A DNA stretch of 64,000 nucleotides from Solimicrobium silvestre (GTDB lineage Bacteria > Pseudomonadota > Gammaproteobacteria > Burkholderiales > Burkholderiaceae_D). The stretch is from positions 1-64,000 of the forward strand of contig NZ_PUGF01000021.1 in assembly GCF_002976435.1 (NCBI RefSeq), given 5' to 3'. Under the pieces are notes generated by a model that worked only from the letters and a program-made list of their open reading frames with translations, did no database searches and was not told the DNA's origin. Both the position numbers and the translations under genes were made by a program. Of the stretch, positions 28,325 to 37,998 are shown piece by piece (the first letter of the stretch is position 1; every line of letters starts with the position of its first letter).

Positions 28325-29380
28325 GTGCAAATCGGCCCTCACATTTTGCGTAATAACGTCTTTGTCGCGCCAATGGCTGGCGTGACGGATAGACCATTTC
28401 GGCAACTTTGTAAGCAACTTGGTGCAGGTTATGCGGTTTCAGAGATGTCGGCGTCAAACCCGCGCTTATGGAACACGGAAAAATCCAGTCGCCGCACCAA
28501 TCATGAAGGCGAAATGGAGCCCAAAGCGGTTCAAATCGCCGGTGCCGATCCTGTTATGTTGGCCGAATGTGCCAAACATAATGTGGCGAATGGGGCACAG
28601 ATAATTGATATCAATATGGGCTGCCCGGTCAAAAAAGTCTGCGATAGCTGGTGCGGTTCGGCCTTATTGCAAAATGAAAAACTGGTTGGCCGGATTTTAG
28701 ATGCGGTTGTTGCCGCAGTTGATGTCCCCGTCACACTTAAATTCCGCACAGGCTGGAATTCTGAGAATAAAAATGCATTAAACATTGCAAAAATGGCAGA
28801 ATCTGCCGGCATTGCAATGCTAACCCTGCATGGTCGCACCCGCGCCGATGGCTATAAAGGTGCTGCTGAATATGAAACAATTGCCGCAGTAAAAGCGGCC
28901 GTCAATTTGCCCGTCGTGGCAAATGGTGACATTACCTCTCCTAAAAAAGCCGCTTACGTCCTGAAAGTAACGGGCGCAGACGCGGTAATGATTGGACGTG
29001 CAGCGCAAGGCCGTCCATGGATCTTCCGTGAAATTGCGCACTATTTAGCGACTGGCGAGTATTTACCGGCCCCCTTAGTATCTGAAGTCCGCGGCTTAAT
29101 GGCCGAACATTTGTTGGCCCATTATGCGTTTTACGGCGAATTTATGGGAGTCCGAACGGCGCGCAAACACATAGGCTGGTACGTGCATGACCTGGTGGGT
29201 GGCGAAGCGTTCCGACAGCAGATGAATAAATTAGAATCTTGCGAATTACAATTACGCGCAGTCCAAGATTTTTTTGATTCTCAGAGCAATGAACGGTTAC
29301 AATACTGCCCCGTAGTTCAGTTTGATGATGATTGGGGTGGGCAATTCACCCAAGATTCCACTGAAAAACAAGCCGCATAG
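28325..29380 (+). CDS. dusB: tRNA-dihydrouridine synthase B
   Basis: FMN enzyme that reduces uridines in the tRNA D-loop. 351 residues with VAPMAGVTDRPFR, EMSASNPRLW, the catalytic-Cys segment DINMGCPVKKVC, LKFRTGW, LTLHGRTR, VVANGDI and MIGRAAQGRPWIF. The start is GTG at 28325; no ATG gives the full N-terminus IGPHILRN. It is followed by fis after 100 bp, the order found in many Proteobacteria, where dusB-fis is one operon. Confidence 0.95.
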   Translation: MQIGPHILRNNVFVAPMAGVTDRPFRQLCKQLGAGYAVSEMSASNPRLWNTEKSSRRTNHEGEMEPKAVQIAGADPVMLAECAKHNVANGAQIIDINMGCPVKKVCDSWCGSALLQNEKLVGRILDAVVAAVDVPVTLKFRTGWNSENKNALNIAKMAESAGIAMLTLHGRTRADGYKGAAEYETIAAVKAAVNLPVVANGDITSPKKAAYVLKVTGADAVMIGRAAQGRPWIFREIAHYLATGEYLPAPLVSEVRGLMAEHLLAHYAFYGEFMGVRTARKHIGWYVHDLVGGEAFRQQMNKLESCELQLRAVQDFFDSQSNERLQYCPVVQFDDDWGGQFTQDSTEKQAA

Positions 29381-29432
29381 TTTTACCTTTTACCCCGATC
29401 GGTTTCTGGCTACCAAGCCAAAACCAAAAAAG

Positions 29433-29451
29433 TCGGCCTCGAAAAGGCCGA
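29433..29451. terminator. Hairpin in the dusB-fis gap
   Basis: TCGGCC (29433-29438) pairs with GGCCGA (29446-29451). The A-run at 29426-29431 makes it look like an intrinsic terminator on the minus strand, although the neighbouring genes are both on plus. It may act as an mRNA processing or stability element between dusB and fis. Confidence 0.45.
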
Positions 29452-29480
29452 TTACCTCTAACCTTTAAAACAAAAACAAT

Positions 29481-29714
29481 ATGAGCAAAGATAACATTCA
29501 AGACGCCGTTTCCAAGAATCTGGAAAAGTATTTCCGCGATTTAGGCGAACAACCTGCATCCAATATTTATGACATGGTGGTGCTGGCGGTCGAAAAACCG
29601 ATGTTAGAAATGGTAATGACGCGCGCTGAAAGTAATCAGTCTCAAGCGGCTGACATGCTGGGTATTAATCGCAATACCTTGCGTAAAAAATTGCAACAAC
29701 ACGGCTTAATCTAA
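29481..29714 (+). CDS. fis: Nucleoid-associated regulator Fis
   Basis: The 77-residue protein ends in the Fis helix-turn-helix (AESNQSQAADMLGINRNTLRKKLQQHG) and keeps the helical dimer core (NIYDMVVLAVEKPMLEMVMTR). It lacks the N-terminal extension of the 98-residue E. coli protein, which is normal in betaproteobacteria. Fis bends DNA and acts in growth-phase gene control, site-specific inversion and replication. It sits between dusB and purH. Confidence 0.96.
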   Translation: MSKDNIQDAVSKNLEKYFRDLGEQPASNIYDMVVLAVEKPMLEMVMTRAESNQSQAADMLGINRNTLRKKLQQHGLI

Positions 29715-29731
29715 AGCTAAATTAAAGATTG

Positions 29732-29759
29732 GCTCTTTCGTTAGTTGTCGCGAAAGAGC
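29732..29759 (+). terminator. Strong stem-loop after fis
   Basis: GCTCTTTCG (29732-29740) is perfectly complementary to CGAAAGAGC (29751-29759) with a 10-base loop, 18 bp after the fis stop. No T-tract follows, so it may be a stabilising 3' end or weak terminator before purH. Confidence 0.45.
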
Positions 29760-29827
29760 TAAGCTGAATTCTGCATTACCTATAATGCAATTCAAAAAAC
29801 CACTCTCCACCTTTTGACTGCAAGATC

Positions 29828-31414
29828 ATGATAAAACAAGCGTTAATTTCCGTCTCTGACAAAACTGGCGTCGTCGAATTTGCGCGCGCCTTGTCTGCAA
29901 TGGGCGTACAACTTTTATCCACGGGCGGCACCGCCAAGTTATTGGCAGAACAAGGTTTGCCAGTAGTCGAGGTGGGGAGTTACACGGGTTTTCCTGAAAT
30001 GCTGGATGGCCGGGTCAAAACCTTGCATCCTAAAGTACACGGCGGCATTTTGGCGCGGCGCGATTTCCCCGCCCACATGGCAGCATTAGAGCAGCACAAC
30101 ATTCCTACTATCGATATGGTCGTGGTGAATTTATATCCGTTCCAAGCCACTGTTGCCAAAGACAACTGCTCGTTGGAAGACGCGATTGAAAACATCGACA
30201 TTGGCGGCCCGACCATGTTGCGCTCATCAGCAAAAAATCACAAAGACGTGGTAGTGATTTGCGACCCGCTTGACTATAAAGTGGTGCTGGCCGAAATGAA
30301 TGCCCAAAACGGCACAGTCAGCTACGACACCAAATTTACCTTGGCAAAAAAAGTATTTGCCCATACCGCGCAATACGATGGCGCAATTACCAATTACTTG
30401 ACCAGCTTAGGCGAAGACAAGGAACACAGCACGCGCAGCGCTTACCCGCAAACGCTCAACTTGCATTTTGAAAAAGTGCAAGAAATGCGTTACGGTGAAA
30501 ATCCGCATCAATCTGCTTCGTTCTATCGCGATTTAAATGTAGCTGATGGTGCGTTGGCGAACTATGTTCAGCTGCAAGGTAAAGAACTTTCGTACAACAA
30601 TATCGCCGATGCGGACGCTGCCTGGGAATGCGTAAAATCATTTGATGCAGTCAATGGCCCGGCGGCTTGCGTGATCGTTAAACACGCCAATCCATGCGGC
30701 GTTGCGATTGCCGAAACACCGTTAGCGGCATATAGCAAAGCCTGGCAAACCGACCCGACTTCAGCTTTTGGCGGCATCATCGCGTTCAATCGTGAACTGG
30801 ATGGCGCTGCAGCTGAAATGGTTGCTAAACAATTTGTCGAAGTATTGATTGCACCGTCATTTACGGCAGAAGCACGCGCCATTTTTGCGACCAAACAAAA
30901 CGTTCGGGTATTACAAATTTCGTTGGATTCTGCCGGTTTGGCTGTCAACAAACACGATTACAAACGCGTTGGCGGCGGACTGTTAGTGCAATCGCCTGAC
31001 GCTAAAAATATTGGTTTGGATGACTTAAAAATCGTCAGCAAACGTCAACCGACACCAGAACAATTGCAAGACATGTTGTTTGCATGGCGGGTTGCTAAAT
31101 ACGTTAAATCGAACGCAATTGTTTTCTGCGGCAATGGCATGACATTAGGCGTAGGCGCAGGTCAAATGAGCCGGGTTGATTCAGCACGAATTGCCTCAAT
31201 CAAAGCAAAAAATTCCGGCTTAACATTAGCGGGTTCTACCGTTGCTTCAGATGCTTTCTTCCCGTTCCGCGATGGTTTGGATGTTGTGGTTGATGCTGGT
31301 GCTACCTGTGTTATTCAACCGGGCGGATCAATGCGCGACCAGGAAGTAATTGATGCTGCCGATGAGCGCAATGTGGTGATGATGTTGACTGGCGTTCGCC
31401 ATTTCCGTCATTAA
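29828..31414 (+). CDS. purH: Bifunctional AICAR transformylase / IMP cyclohydrolase
   Basis: Last two steps of IMP synthesis. 528 residues: an N-terminal MGS-like cyclohydrolase domain ([39 protein letters not shown]) and a C-terminal transformylase domain ([43 protein letters not shown], and the final [11 protein letters not shown]). Length and motifs are standard. It lies between fis and ruvC as in related Burkholderiales. Confidence 0.97.
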   Translation: MIKQALISVSDKTGVVEFARALSAMGVQLLSTGGTAKLLAEQGLPVVEVGSYTGFPEMLDGRVKTLHPKVHGGILARRDFPAHMAALEQHNIPTIDMVVVNLYPFQATVAKDNCSLEDAIENIDIGGPTMLRSSAKNHKDVVVICDPLDYKVVLAEMNAQNGTVSYDTKFTLAKKVFAHTAQYDGAITNYLTSLGEDKEHSTRSAYPQTLNLHFEKVQEMRYGENPHQSASFYRDLNVADGALANYVQLQGKELSYNNIADADAAWECVKSFDAVNGPAACVIVKHANPCGVAIAETPLAAYSKAWQTDPTSAFGGIIAFNRELDGAAAEMVAKQFVEVLIAPSFTAEARAIFATKQNVRVLQISLDSAGLAVNKHDYKRVGGGLLVQSPDAKNIGLDDLKIVSKRQPTPEQLQDMLFAWRVAKYVKSNAIVFCGNGMTLGVGAGQMSRVDSARIASIKAKNSGLTLAGSTVASDAFFPFRDGLDVVVDAGATCVIQPGGSMRDQEVIDAADERNVVMMLTGVRHFRH

Positions 31415-31450
31415 AATACCATTCTCTTCCGCTAATCCGGGTCGATTCAG

Positions 31451-31993
31451 ATGAAAATTCTCGGCATCGATCCCGGCTTACGCACCACTGGTTTTGGCCT
31501 GATTGAAAAGCAAGGGCAGAAAATTTTCTACCTTGCTTCCGGCACCATCAAAACCGCCGACGGCACGTTACCAGAACGTCTCAAAACCATCTTCAAAAGC
31601 GTTGCTGAAATTGTGGCAACCTATCAGCCCGATTGCGCGGCAATTGAAATAGTCTTCGTCAACGTTAATCCCCAATCTACTTTGCTATTAGGCCAAGCCC
31701 GTGGCGCGGCGATTTGCGCCTTGGTGAATGCAGACTTAGAGGTCTCAGAATACACCGCGCTGCAAGTCAAACAAGGCGTGGTCGGCCACGGCAAAGCAAA
31801 AAAAGAACAAGTCCAGGAAATGGTGCAACGCCTGTTGCAACTTCCCAGCCTGCCTGGGCCAGACGCTGCCGATGCCTTAGGCGTAGCAATTTGCCACGCC
31901 CACAGCCTGGACACCTTGGCAGCCTTAAGCAAATTGGCTCCGGGTATCGCTAAACGTGGTATGCGTGTGCGCGGTGGTCGGCTGGTCGGTTAG
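31451..31993 (+). CDS. ruvC: Holliday junction resolvase RuvC
   Basis: 180-residue endonuclease that resolves recombination junctions. The four acidic catalytic residues are visible: Asp7 in GIDPG, Glu66 in AIEIVFVN, and Asp138 and Asp141 in [14 protein letters not shown]. The family usually has EQVF after the Glu; here it is EIVF. ruvA and ruvB, often immediately downstream, are 4.3 kb away beyond an accessory block. Confidence 0.96.
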   Translation: MKILGIDPGLRTTGFGLIEKQGQKIFYLASGTIKTADGTLPERLKTIFKSVAEIVATYQPDCAAIEIVFVNVNPQSTLLLGQARGAAICALVNADLEVSEYTALQVKQGVVGHGKAKKEQVQEMVQRLLQLPSLPGPDAADALGVAICHAHSLDTLAALSKLAPGIAKRGMRVRGGRLVG

Positions 31994-32034
31994 TTTGGTG
32001 CGTGAATCCGACAGAAAGCGGCACAATGTGCGGG

Positions 32035-32073
32035 TTTATTTGACGGCTAACGACTTGCCGTTGTTAAATCCAA
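32035..32073 (+). repeat. 39-bp direct repeat, left copy (flanks POT gene)
   Basis: TTTATTTGAC, 15 variable bases, then GTTGTTAAATCCAA. The same layout with identical outer blocks and identical spacing recurs at 33559-33597, just after the POT transporter gene. Confidence 0.6.
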
Positions 32074-32144
32074 CAGCACCACACTAGCAGCACAGTTGAG
32101 TGCGAACCGGCAGTATTTTTATAAATTAAAAATTGATCGCTCCC

Positions 32145-33554
32145 ATGACTACCACTCAAATGATGAATCAAGCCACATTCGACGATGAGACGGATCGCTC
32201 CTTCTTTGGACATCCACGCGGGCTAGCCTACATTTCCTTTGCCGAAGCATGGGAACGGTTTTCCTTCTACGGCATGCAAACACTGTTAGTGCTGTACATG
32301 GTGCAGCAACTACTGCTGCCCGGCCATATTGAACACATCACCGGCTTTACTGCGTTCCGCGCCTTTATTGAATATATATACGGCGGCACGCTGTCAACCG
32401 TGGCGCTTGCCTCAGCTATATTTGGTCTGTATTCCGGTTTCGTTTATCTCACCCCGATTGTCGGCGGCTTGATTGCCGATCGCTGGCTAGGTAAAACCAC
32501 CACCATAACGATTGGCGCATTACTAATGGCTGCCGGTCATTTTTTGATGGCGTTTGATTTCTCTTTTTTAATCGCCTTACTTTGTTTGTTATGCGGCGTT
32601 GGCTGCTTCAAAGGTAATTTGGCGAGTCAAGTCAGCGAACTGTATTCGCCTAGTGATATGCGCCGTGCCGATGCGTTTCAAATTTACTTTTTGTTTATTA
32701 ATGCGGCAGTCATTGCTGCACCGCTGATTGCTGGAACACTCGGTGAAGTATACGGCTGGCATTATGGCTTTGGCGTAGCAGGTGTTGGCATGCTAATTTC
32801 ACTGGTCGTTTATCTTTCTGGCCGCAAATGGCTGCCGGTAGATCAAGTAGTCACCACAAAAACGGTAACAGCAACACCGAAAGCGATCTTGACGGCCAAT
32901 GAACGCCGTGCGATTTATGTGCTGCTATTTTTGTTGCCGGTCTTAGCCATCGGTAGCGTCGGAAACCAGGAAGTATTCAATGCTTATTTGTTATGGGTGC
33001 CCAAAAATATTGACTTGGTTTTCTTTGGACGCCAAATGCCAACCACCTGGCTAATTACGCTGGACGCTGCAGTCAGCGTAACCTGCCTGGTGTTAAGTCT
33101 GGCGTTTTGGCGCTGGTGGTCCAAGCGTTTTAATGAACCGACTGAAATCATCAAAATAACCATCGGCCTAAGCCTGTGTACTGCCGCATTACTGGCATTG
33201 GTAATGGCGGCGACTATTTCAAGCAGCGGTCAAAAAGCAGGAATAGGATGGGTGCTGGCATTCGAGGTTTTAAACAGCTTGGGATTTGCCAATATATTTC
33301 CGGTAGGGCTGGCTCTGTATGCGCGCGCCGCGCCGAAAGCAGTTGCAGGAACCATCATGGGTGTTTATTACCTGCATTTGTTTATGGGAAATAACCTGGT
33401 CGGCTGGCTAGGTGGACTGCTGGAACGATTATCCGGTACGCAATTTTGGTTGTTACATGCCGCACTGGTTGGAACGTCAATGGCGCTGGTCTACGCTATA
33501 GCGCGTTTGTTTGGGCATTATCTGGTGCCTGCGAATGCTGAAAACACGGTGTGA
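32145..33554 (+). CDS. POT-family proton-dependent oligopeptide transporter
   Basis: 469-residue inner-membrane symporter with about 12-14 helices. The POT signature near the N-terminus is FGHPRGLAYISFAEAWERFSFYGMQ, carrying the conserved ExxERFxYY-type segment, followed by GGLIADRWLGKTTTI and GVGCFKGNLASQVSELY. Members take up di- and tripeptides with protons. ATG 32145 is chosen over an in-frame TTG at 32133. It is the first gene of the block separating ruvC from ruvA and is bracketed by 39-bp direct repeats. Confidence 0.92.
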   Translation: MTTTQMMNQATFDDETDRSFFGHPRGLAYISFAEAWERFSFYGMQTLLVLYMVQQLLLPGHIEHITGFTAFRAFIEYIYGGTLSTVALASAIFGLYSGFVYLTPIVGGLIADRWLGKTTTITIGALLMAAGHFLMAFDFSFLIALLCLLCGVGCFKGNLASQVSELYSPSDMRRADAFQIYFLFINAAVIAAPLIAGTLGEVYGWHYGFGVAGVGMLISLVVYLSGRKWLPVDQVVTTKTVTATPKAILTANERRAIYVLLFLLPVLAIGSVGNQEVFNAYLLWVPKNIDLVFFGRQMPTTWLITLDAAVSVTCLVLSLAFWRWWSKRFNEPTEIIKITIGLSLCTAALLALVMAATISSSGQKAGIGWVLAFEVLNSLGFANIFPVGLALYARAAPKAVAGTIMGVYYLHLFMGNNLVGWLGGLLERLSGTQFWLLHAALVGTSMALVYAIARLFGHYLVPANAENTV

Positions 33555-33558
33555 AAAA

Positions 33559-33597
33559 TTTATTTGACTAGCCGCGAAGTGCTGTTGTTAAATCCAA
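33559..33597 (+). repeat. 39-bp direct repeat, right copy (flanks POT gene)
   Basis: Second copy of the element at 32035-32073: the outer 10-bp and 14-bp blocks are identical and the central 15 bp match at 6 positions. It starts 4 bp after the POT stop codon and lies upstream of the glyoxalase-like gene. Confidence 0.6.
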
Positions 33598-33646
33598 AGG
33601 TGTCAATATTGACTTGGAAAGCTGTCATATTAAGGAGGAACATCTG

Positions 33647-34012
33647 ATGTCTATCATTTCTTTCGAAATCATTTCAGTACCGGTATCCGATCAGTCGAAA
33701 TCGAAACACTTTTACCAGGAAATACTGGGTTTTGAGCTAATTCGGGAAGAGTCCATGGGGCCAGCAATGCAATGGATACAACTAGCCCCCAAGGGCTGCG
33801 CAACCACCATTGCACTAGTGACATGGCTTGAAAAAATGCCCCCGGGAGGTCTTCAGGGTGTCATGCTCAATGTTACCGATATCGATCAAGATCACGCAAC
33901 GCTATCTGCGCGAGGCGTGCAACTCTCTGAAATTAGACAAGAACCTTGGGGACGTTATTCCATGTTTAACGATCCAGACGGAAACGGCTGGATTTTAAGG
34001 CAAGCACCATAG
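33647..34012 (+). CDS. Glyoxalase/VOC superfamily protein
   Basis: 121-residue single-domain VOC protein. It opens with the beta strand FEIISVPVSDQSKSKHFYQEILGFELIREE and closes with GRYSMFNDPDGNGWILRQ, the typical second half with the metal-ligand Glu position replaced by Gly-Asn-Gly context. Substrate unknown: members include glyoxalase, bleomycin-resistance-like and dioxygenase proteins. The start at 33647 has an excellent AAGGAGG nine bases upstream; an in-frame ATG at 33614 is rejected. Confidence 0.85.
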   Translation: MSIISFEIISVPVSDQSKSKHFYQEILGFELIREESMGPAMQWIQLAPKGCATTIALVTWLEKMPPGGLQGVMLNVTDIDQDHATLSARGVQLSEIRQEPWGRYSMFNDPDGNGWILRQAP

Positions 34013-34088
34013 AAAGAACGTTCAAGATCGGCTGTAAGGAAACGGCATTTCCATCGACTGATGTCTATGACTTTCCTCAAAGGCTGTT

Positions 34089-34850
34089 ATGAAACACTTA
34101 CTCTTTATCGTCGCTGTACAGTTTGCCTGGCTGACCTCCAGCCCGGCGGCTGAAGTTTGCAGTAAATCCAGCCCCTCTTACACCATTGCCTTGCTTGAGC
34201 TGTATACATCGGAAGGCTGCAGTAGTTGCCCACCAGCTGACAAAACGGTGAAACAGCTTTACCAAACACCCGGCCTTACCGCAGATAACGTTATTCCCCT
34301 TGCGTTGCATGTCGATTATTGGGATTACATCGGCTGGAAAGATCCGTATGCGCAACCGCTGCATACGGAAAGGCAAAATTATTTAAGCGCTCTGTCTGGC
34401 TCACGCACCATTTATACGCCTGAATTTTTTATCGGCGGGCTTGAGTTTCGTAATTGGCGTTCCGACTTGCTTAGAGCTGTTAAAACCATCAATCGACAAC
34501 CGGCCTTAGCGTCGATAGATATCAAGCTTGAAAAAAATGTCACGAATAAACTCACACTTCAAATTGACACTAAAACATCGCAAGCCAGCGAACTGCATTA
34601 CGTTTTGGTGGAGCAAGGGTTGAGCAGCTCTGTTAGCGCAGGCGAAAATAAAGGCGAAACTCTGCAGCACGATGCAGTCGCGCGTGATTGGGGGACGGTC
34701 ATCAAACTCACGCCAGAGTTGCAAAATACCAGCCTGGTTCATCTCAACATTCCGATCAATTCGAAACAGAAAAATCTGTCCGTGGTTGCTTTTGTGCAGA
34801 ATCCGCAAGGAAAAATATTACAAGCGCTTAGCTTACCTCTCTGCAACTAA
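34089..34850 (+). CDS. DUF1223 secreted thioredoxin-like protein
   Basis: 253 residues with a signal peptide (cleavage after about PAA, residue 20) and the DUF1223 core LLELYTSEGCSSCPPADKTVKQL, whose CSSC resembles a thioredoxin CxxC. Further family segments are LALHVDYWDYIGWKDPYA, RQNYLSALSGSRTIYTPEFFIGG and the C-terminal beta-rich half. The role is unknown; location should be periplasmic. Nothing ties it to its neighbours except strand. Confidence 0.85.
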   Translation: MKHLLFIVAVQFAWLTSSPAAEVCSKSSPSYTIALLELYTSEGCSSCPPADKTVKQLYQTPGLTADNVIPLALHVDYWDYIGWKDPYAQPLHTERQNYLSALSGSRTIYTPEFFIGGLEFRNWRSDLLRAVKTINRQPALASIDIKLEKNVTNKLTLQIDTKTSQASELHYVLVEQGLSSSVSAGENKGETLQHDAVARDWGTVIKLTPELQNTSLVHLNIPINSKQKNLSVVAFVQNPQGKILQALSLPLCN

Positions 34851-34895
34851 GGCATCATAGTGCTAACATGTAGCAACTAAATTTTCTCTATCGCT

Positions 34896-35453
34896 ATGCC
34901 ACAGTTCGATCTTGTTACCATTAGCACGCAGCGTTTACTGTTACGCCCAATGCAACCGTCAGACGCGGCAGCTCTTTTTGCGATCCATTCAAACGAAGAA
35001 GTTATGCGCTATTGGAGTTCATTGCCATGGACGTCAATTGAAGTCGCCCATGAACGCATTGCAAGAGATTTAAGAGCGATGCAAGCAGGTGAATATTTAG
35101 ATTTAGCCATTGTCCGGATTGAAGATGATCTGTTAATCGGTTCTTGCACGCTGTTCCGTCTCGACGAACAATGCCGACGCGCAGAAATGGGTTACGCCTT
35201 GTTGCATGACGCCTGGGGTTTTGGCTATATGAACGAAGCCTTGCAAGCGCTGCTAAAGTTCGGCTTTACCGAGCTGGCATTGAACCGGGTTGAGGCCGAT
35301 ATCGACCCAAGAAATACCGGCTCGGCCAAAACCCTGGAACGGCTTGGTTTTCAGGAAGAAGGCTATCTGCGCGAACGCTGGATTGTCGATGGCGTAAGTT
35401 CGGACTCCGCAATTTACGGGCTGCTTTTCTCAGATTGGCAAGCCCGGCAATAA
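34896..35453 (+). CDS. GNAT-family N-acetyltransferase (RimJ/RimL-like)
   Basis: 185 residues with the RimJ/RimL layout: TQRLLLRPMQPSDAAALFAIHSNEEVMRYW at the N-terminus, then GYALLHDAWGFGYMNEALQALLKFGF (acetyl-CoA-binding region) and NRVEADIDPRNTGSAKTLERLGFQEEGYLRERW. It likely acetylates an amino group on a protein or small molecule; substrate cannot be inferred. Same strand as flanking genes with 45-bp and 39-bp gaps. Confidence 0.88.
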   Translation: MPQFDLVTISTQRLLLRPMQPSDAAALFAIHSNEEVMRYWSSLPWTSIEVAHERIARDLRAMQAGEYLDLAIVRIEDDLLIGSCTLFRLDEQCRRAEMGYALLHDAWGFGYMNEALQALLKFGFTELALNRVEADIDPRNTGSAKTLERLGFQEEGYLRERWIVDGVSSDSAIYGLLFSDWQARQ

Positions 35454-35492
35454 AGCTGCTCGTGCTCACACTCCCCTAAACAAAGAATCATT

Positions 35493-36251
35493 GTGCTCAT
35501 CACTCTCCTACTAAAATTGCTGTTAGTGCCAACGCTGATTGGCCTCGTCACTTTATCGGGCCGTCGCTGGGGGCCTAAAATAGCTGGCTGGTTATCCGCT
35601 TTTCCTATCGTCGCCGGACCGATTTTATTCTTCATCGCATTAGATCAGGGTAATCAATTCGCGATTATCGCTGCTACCAGCACCTTATCGGCCGTATTAG
35701 CCATCATCGTATTTGGCCTGGCATATGTTTGGGCGGCAGTGCGATTGAACTGGATTGGTAGTTTAGCGGTCGCCTTATTCTTTTATACGCTGGCGGTGCT
35801 CGGACTCAAGCTGCTTTCTTTGTCACTTTACGCAGCAGCAATCGCCAGTGTTTTAGCTATCATTGCGGCGCCGCGCTTATACCCGAAAGTGATCAGTCGC
35901 CCAAGCAATTCAGCGCCATCGCGCTTTGATCTCCCTTTACGGATGAGTGCAGGAGCCGTGTTGGCAGTTTCGGTGACTTACTTCGCGCCAAATCTGGGGC
36001 CGCGCCTGACTGGTATTTTTGCGATGTTTCCCGTGATGAGTCTGGTTCTGACCGTGTTTTCACACCGCAGCGAAGGTCGTGAATTTGCCACAAATCAGCT
36101 ACGCGGCATGCTGTTCGGCTGGTACGCCTTTGCCACTTTTTGCTTTACTCTCGCCCTACTATTACCAACGATGGAAATCGCCGTTGCTTTTTTAATTGCG
36201 ACTACGGCTGCACTGATTGTTCAATTGGGATCACGAAGATTTGTTGTTTAA
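35493..36251 (+). CDS. Polytopic membrane protein with internal duplication
   Basis: 252 residues, mostly hydrophobic, seven or eight likely membrane helices, start GTG. I do not recognise the family with confidence; the N-terminal half resembles GlpM/DUF3147-type proteins. Two matching segments stand out: SGRRWGPKIAGWLSAFPIVAG near residue 22 and APNLGPRLTGIFAMFPVMS near residue 167, sharing the pattern GP-basic-x-x-G-x-x-x-x-FP. This suggests an ancient two-repeat transporter-like fold. It lies 39 bp after the GNAT gene and 89 bp before ruvA. Confidence 0.7.
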   Translation: MLITLLLKLLLVPTLIGLVTLSGRRWGPKIAGWLSAFPIVAGPILFFIALDQGNQFAIIAATSTLSAVLAIIVFGLAYVWAAVRLNWIGSLAVALFFYTLAVLGLKLLSLSLYAAAIASVLAIIAAPRLYPKVISRPSNSAPSRFDLPLRMSAGAVLAVSVTYFAPNLGPRLTGIFAMFPVMSLVLTVFSHRSEGREFATNQLRGMLFGWYAFATFCFTLALLLPTMEIAVAFLIATTAALIVQLGSRRFVV

Positions 36252-36340
36252 ACAAAACCCCTGGCATTTGCGATTTATCGACATATGCAGCACCTAAAAC
36301 AGCTAAAATACCGTCTACTTGATAAGTTGAAAGTTCCCCG

Positions 36341-36919
36341 ATGATAGGTCGCATTGCTGGTGTTTTACTGGAAAAAAATCCTCCGCAGATTTTGCTCGAT
36401 TGCAATGGCGTTGGTTATGAAATTGATGTGCCGATGAGCACGTTCTACAACTTGCCTTCTCTAGGTGAAAAAGTGGTGTTACATACCCATTTAGCAATCC
36501 GCGAAGATGCGCATGTGCTGTTTGGCTTTAGCAACCACGAAGAACGCGCCACATTTAAACAATTGATCAAAATTAGCGGCGTCGGTGCACGTACCGCGTT
36601 GTCGATTTTATCTGGCATGTCGGTCGCTGATTTGGCGCAAGCGATTACGCTACAAGAAGCCGGGCGTTTGATTAAAGTACCAGGCATCGGTAAAAAAACG
36701 GCGGAACGCTTGCTGCTGGAACTCAAAGGAAAACTTGGCGCAAACATCGCACATGGCGTGGGTGAAGTTGCCGCGCCAGATGCATCCAGCGACATTTTAA
36801 ATGCCCTGATTGCACTGGGTTATTCCGACAAAGAAGCGTTGATGGCGCTGAAATTATTGCCTAAAGATTGCGGCGTCTCTGACGGTATCAAGCTGGCGTT
36901 AAAGTCGCTTTCTAAATAA
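36341..36919 (+). CDS. ruvA: Holliday junction branch migration subunit RuvA
   Basis: 192-residue junction-binding protein. The N-terminal OB domain has [31 protein letters not shown]. Two helix-hairpin-helix units follow ([16 protein letters not shown] and [20 protein letters not shown]), and the C-terminal domain that regulates RuvB has [17 protein letters not shown]. Followed by ruvB after 14 bp, so they are co-transcribed. Confidence 0.97.
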   Translation: MIGRIAGVLLEKNPPQILLDCNGVGYEIDVPMSTFYNLPSLGEKVVLHTHLAIREDAHVLFGFSNHEERATFKQLIKISGVGARTALSILSGMSVADLAQAITLQEAGRLIKVPGIGKKTAERLLLELKGKLGANIAHGVGEVAAPDASSDILNALIALGYSDKEALMALKLLPKDCGVSDGIKLALKSLSK

Positions 36920-36933
36920 AATCCAAGGCAGCT

Positions 36934-37998
36934 ATGAGCATCCAAACCGACCAATTTGCACCTCCCCCGCGTATTATTACGGCGGCTCCGGCATCCAAAC
37001 AGGAAGAAGTGATTGAACGTGCGCTTCGTCCTAAACAACTGGATGAATATGTTGGTCAGGAAAAAATTCGCGCTCAGTTGGAAATTTTCATTACTGCCGC
37101 ACGGATGCGTAGCGAAGCACTTGACCACACCTTATTGTTTGGGCCACCGGGTTTAGGAAAAACCACTTTAGCTCACATTATTGCGCGTGAAATGGGTGTT
37201 AATTTACGTCAGACTTCGGGACCGGTGCTGGAACGCCCGGGCGATCTGGCGGCGATACTCACCAACCTAGAAGCCAACGATGTGCTGTTTATTGATGAAA
37301 TCCACCGGCTGTCACCGGTTGTGGAAGAGATTTTATATCCTGCATTAGAAGACTACCAAATCGACATCATGATCGGTGAAGGCCCGGCGGCGCGTTCGGT
37401 AAAACTTGATCTGCAACCGTTCACGCTGGTCGGCGCTACTACCCGCGCCGGCATGTTAACGAATCCATTGCGCGATCGATTTGGCATTGTGGCGCGTTTA
37501 GAATTTTATACCGCTGATGAATTGACTAAAATTGTGACCCGTTCAGCCGCGTTGCTGGGCGCACCAATTGATATTGACGGCGCACGCGAAATCGCAAAAC
37601 GCGCACGTGGTACACCGCGGATTGCCAACCGGTTATTGCGCCGGGTGCGCGATTTTGCGGAAGTAAAACATGACGGCCAAATTAGCAAAGAAGTAGCCGA
37701 TGCTGCGTTACGCATGTTGGATGTGGACGGCTTGGGCTTTGATTTAATGGATAGAAAACTGTTAGAAGCAGTGCTCTACAAATTTGGCGGCGGACCAGTT
37801 GGCGTCGATAATTTGGCAGCGGCAATCGGCGAAGAACGCGACACGATTGAAGACGTGCTTGAGCCATTTTTAATACAGCAAGGTTTTTTACAGCGCACGC
37901 CACGCGGCCGCATTGCCACGCCTAGCGCCTACCAGCACTTTGGTTTAACACTGCCAACCTCGGGTGTAGTTAGTGAATATTGGTCGACGCAGACGTAA
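36934..37998 (+). CDS. ruvB: Holliday junction helicase RuvB
   Basis: 354-residue AAA+ motor. Signature elements: [18 protein letters not shown], Walker [10 protein letters not shown] (about residues 70-78), Walker B FIDEIHRL (Asp121), sensor 1 VGATTRAG, arginine-finger region [14 protein letters not shown], and the winged-helix C-terminus ([21 protein letters not shown]). Drives branch migration with RuvA. The 439 bp after it contain a REPIN-like repeat. Confidence 0.98.
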   Translation: MSIQTDQFAPPPRIITAAPASKQEEVIERALRPKQLDEYVGQEKIRAQLEIFITAARMRSEALDHTLLFGPPGLGKTTLAHIIAREMGVNLRQTSGPVLERPGDLAAILTNLEANDVLFIDEIHRLSPVVEEILYPALEDYQIDIMIGEGPAARSVKLDLQPFTLVGATTRAGMLTNPLRDRFGIVARLEFYTADELTKIVTRSAALLGAPIDIDGAREIAKRARGTPRIANRLLRRVRDFAEVKHDGQISKEVADAALRMLDVDGLGFDLMDRKLLEAVLYKFGGGPVGVDNLAAAIGEERDTIEDVLEPFLIQQGFLQRTPRGRIATPSAYQHFGLTLPTSGVVSEYWSTQT

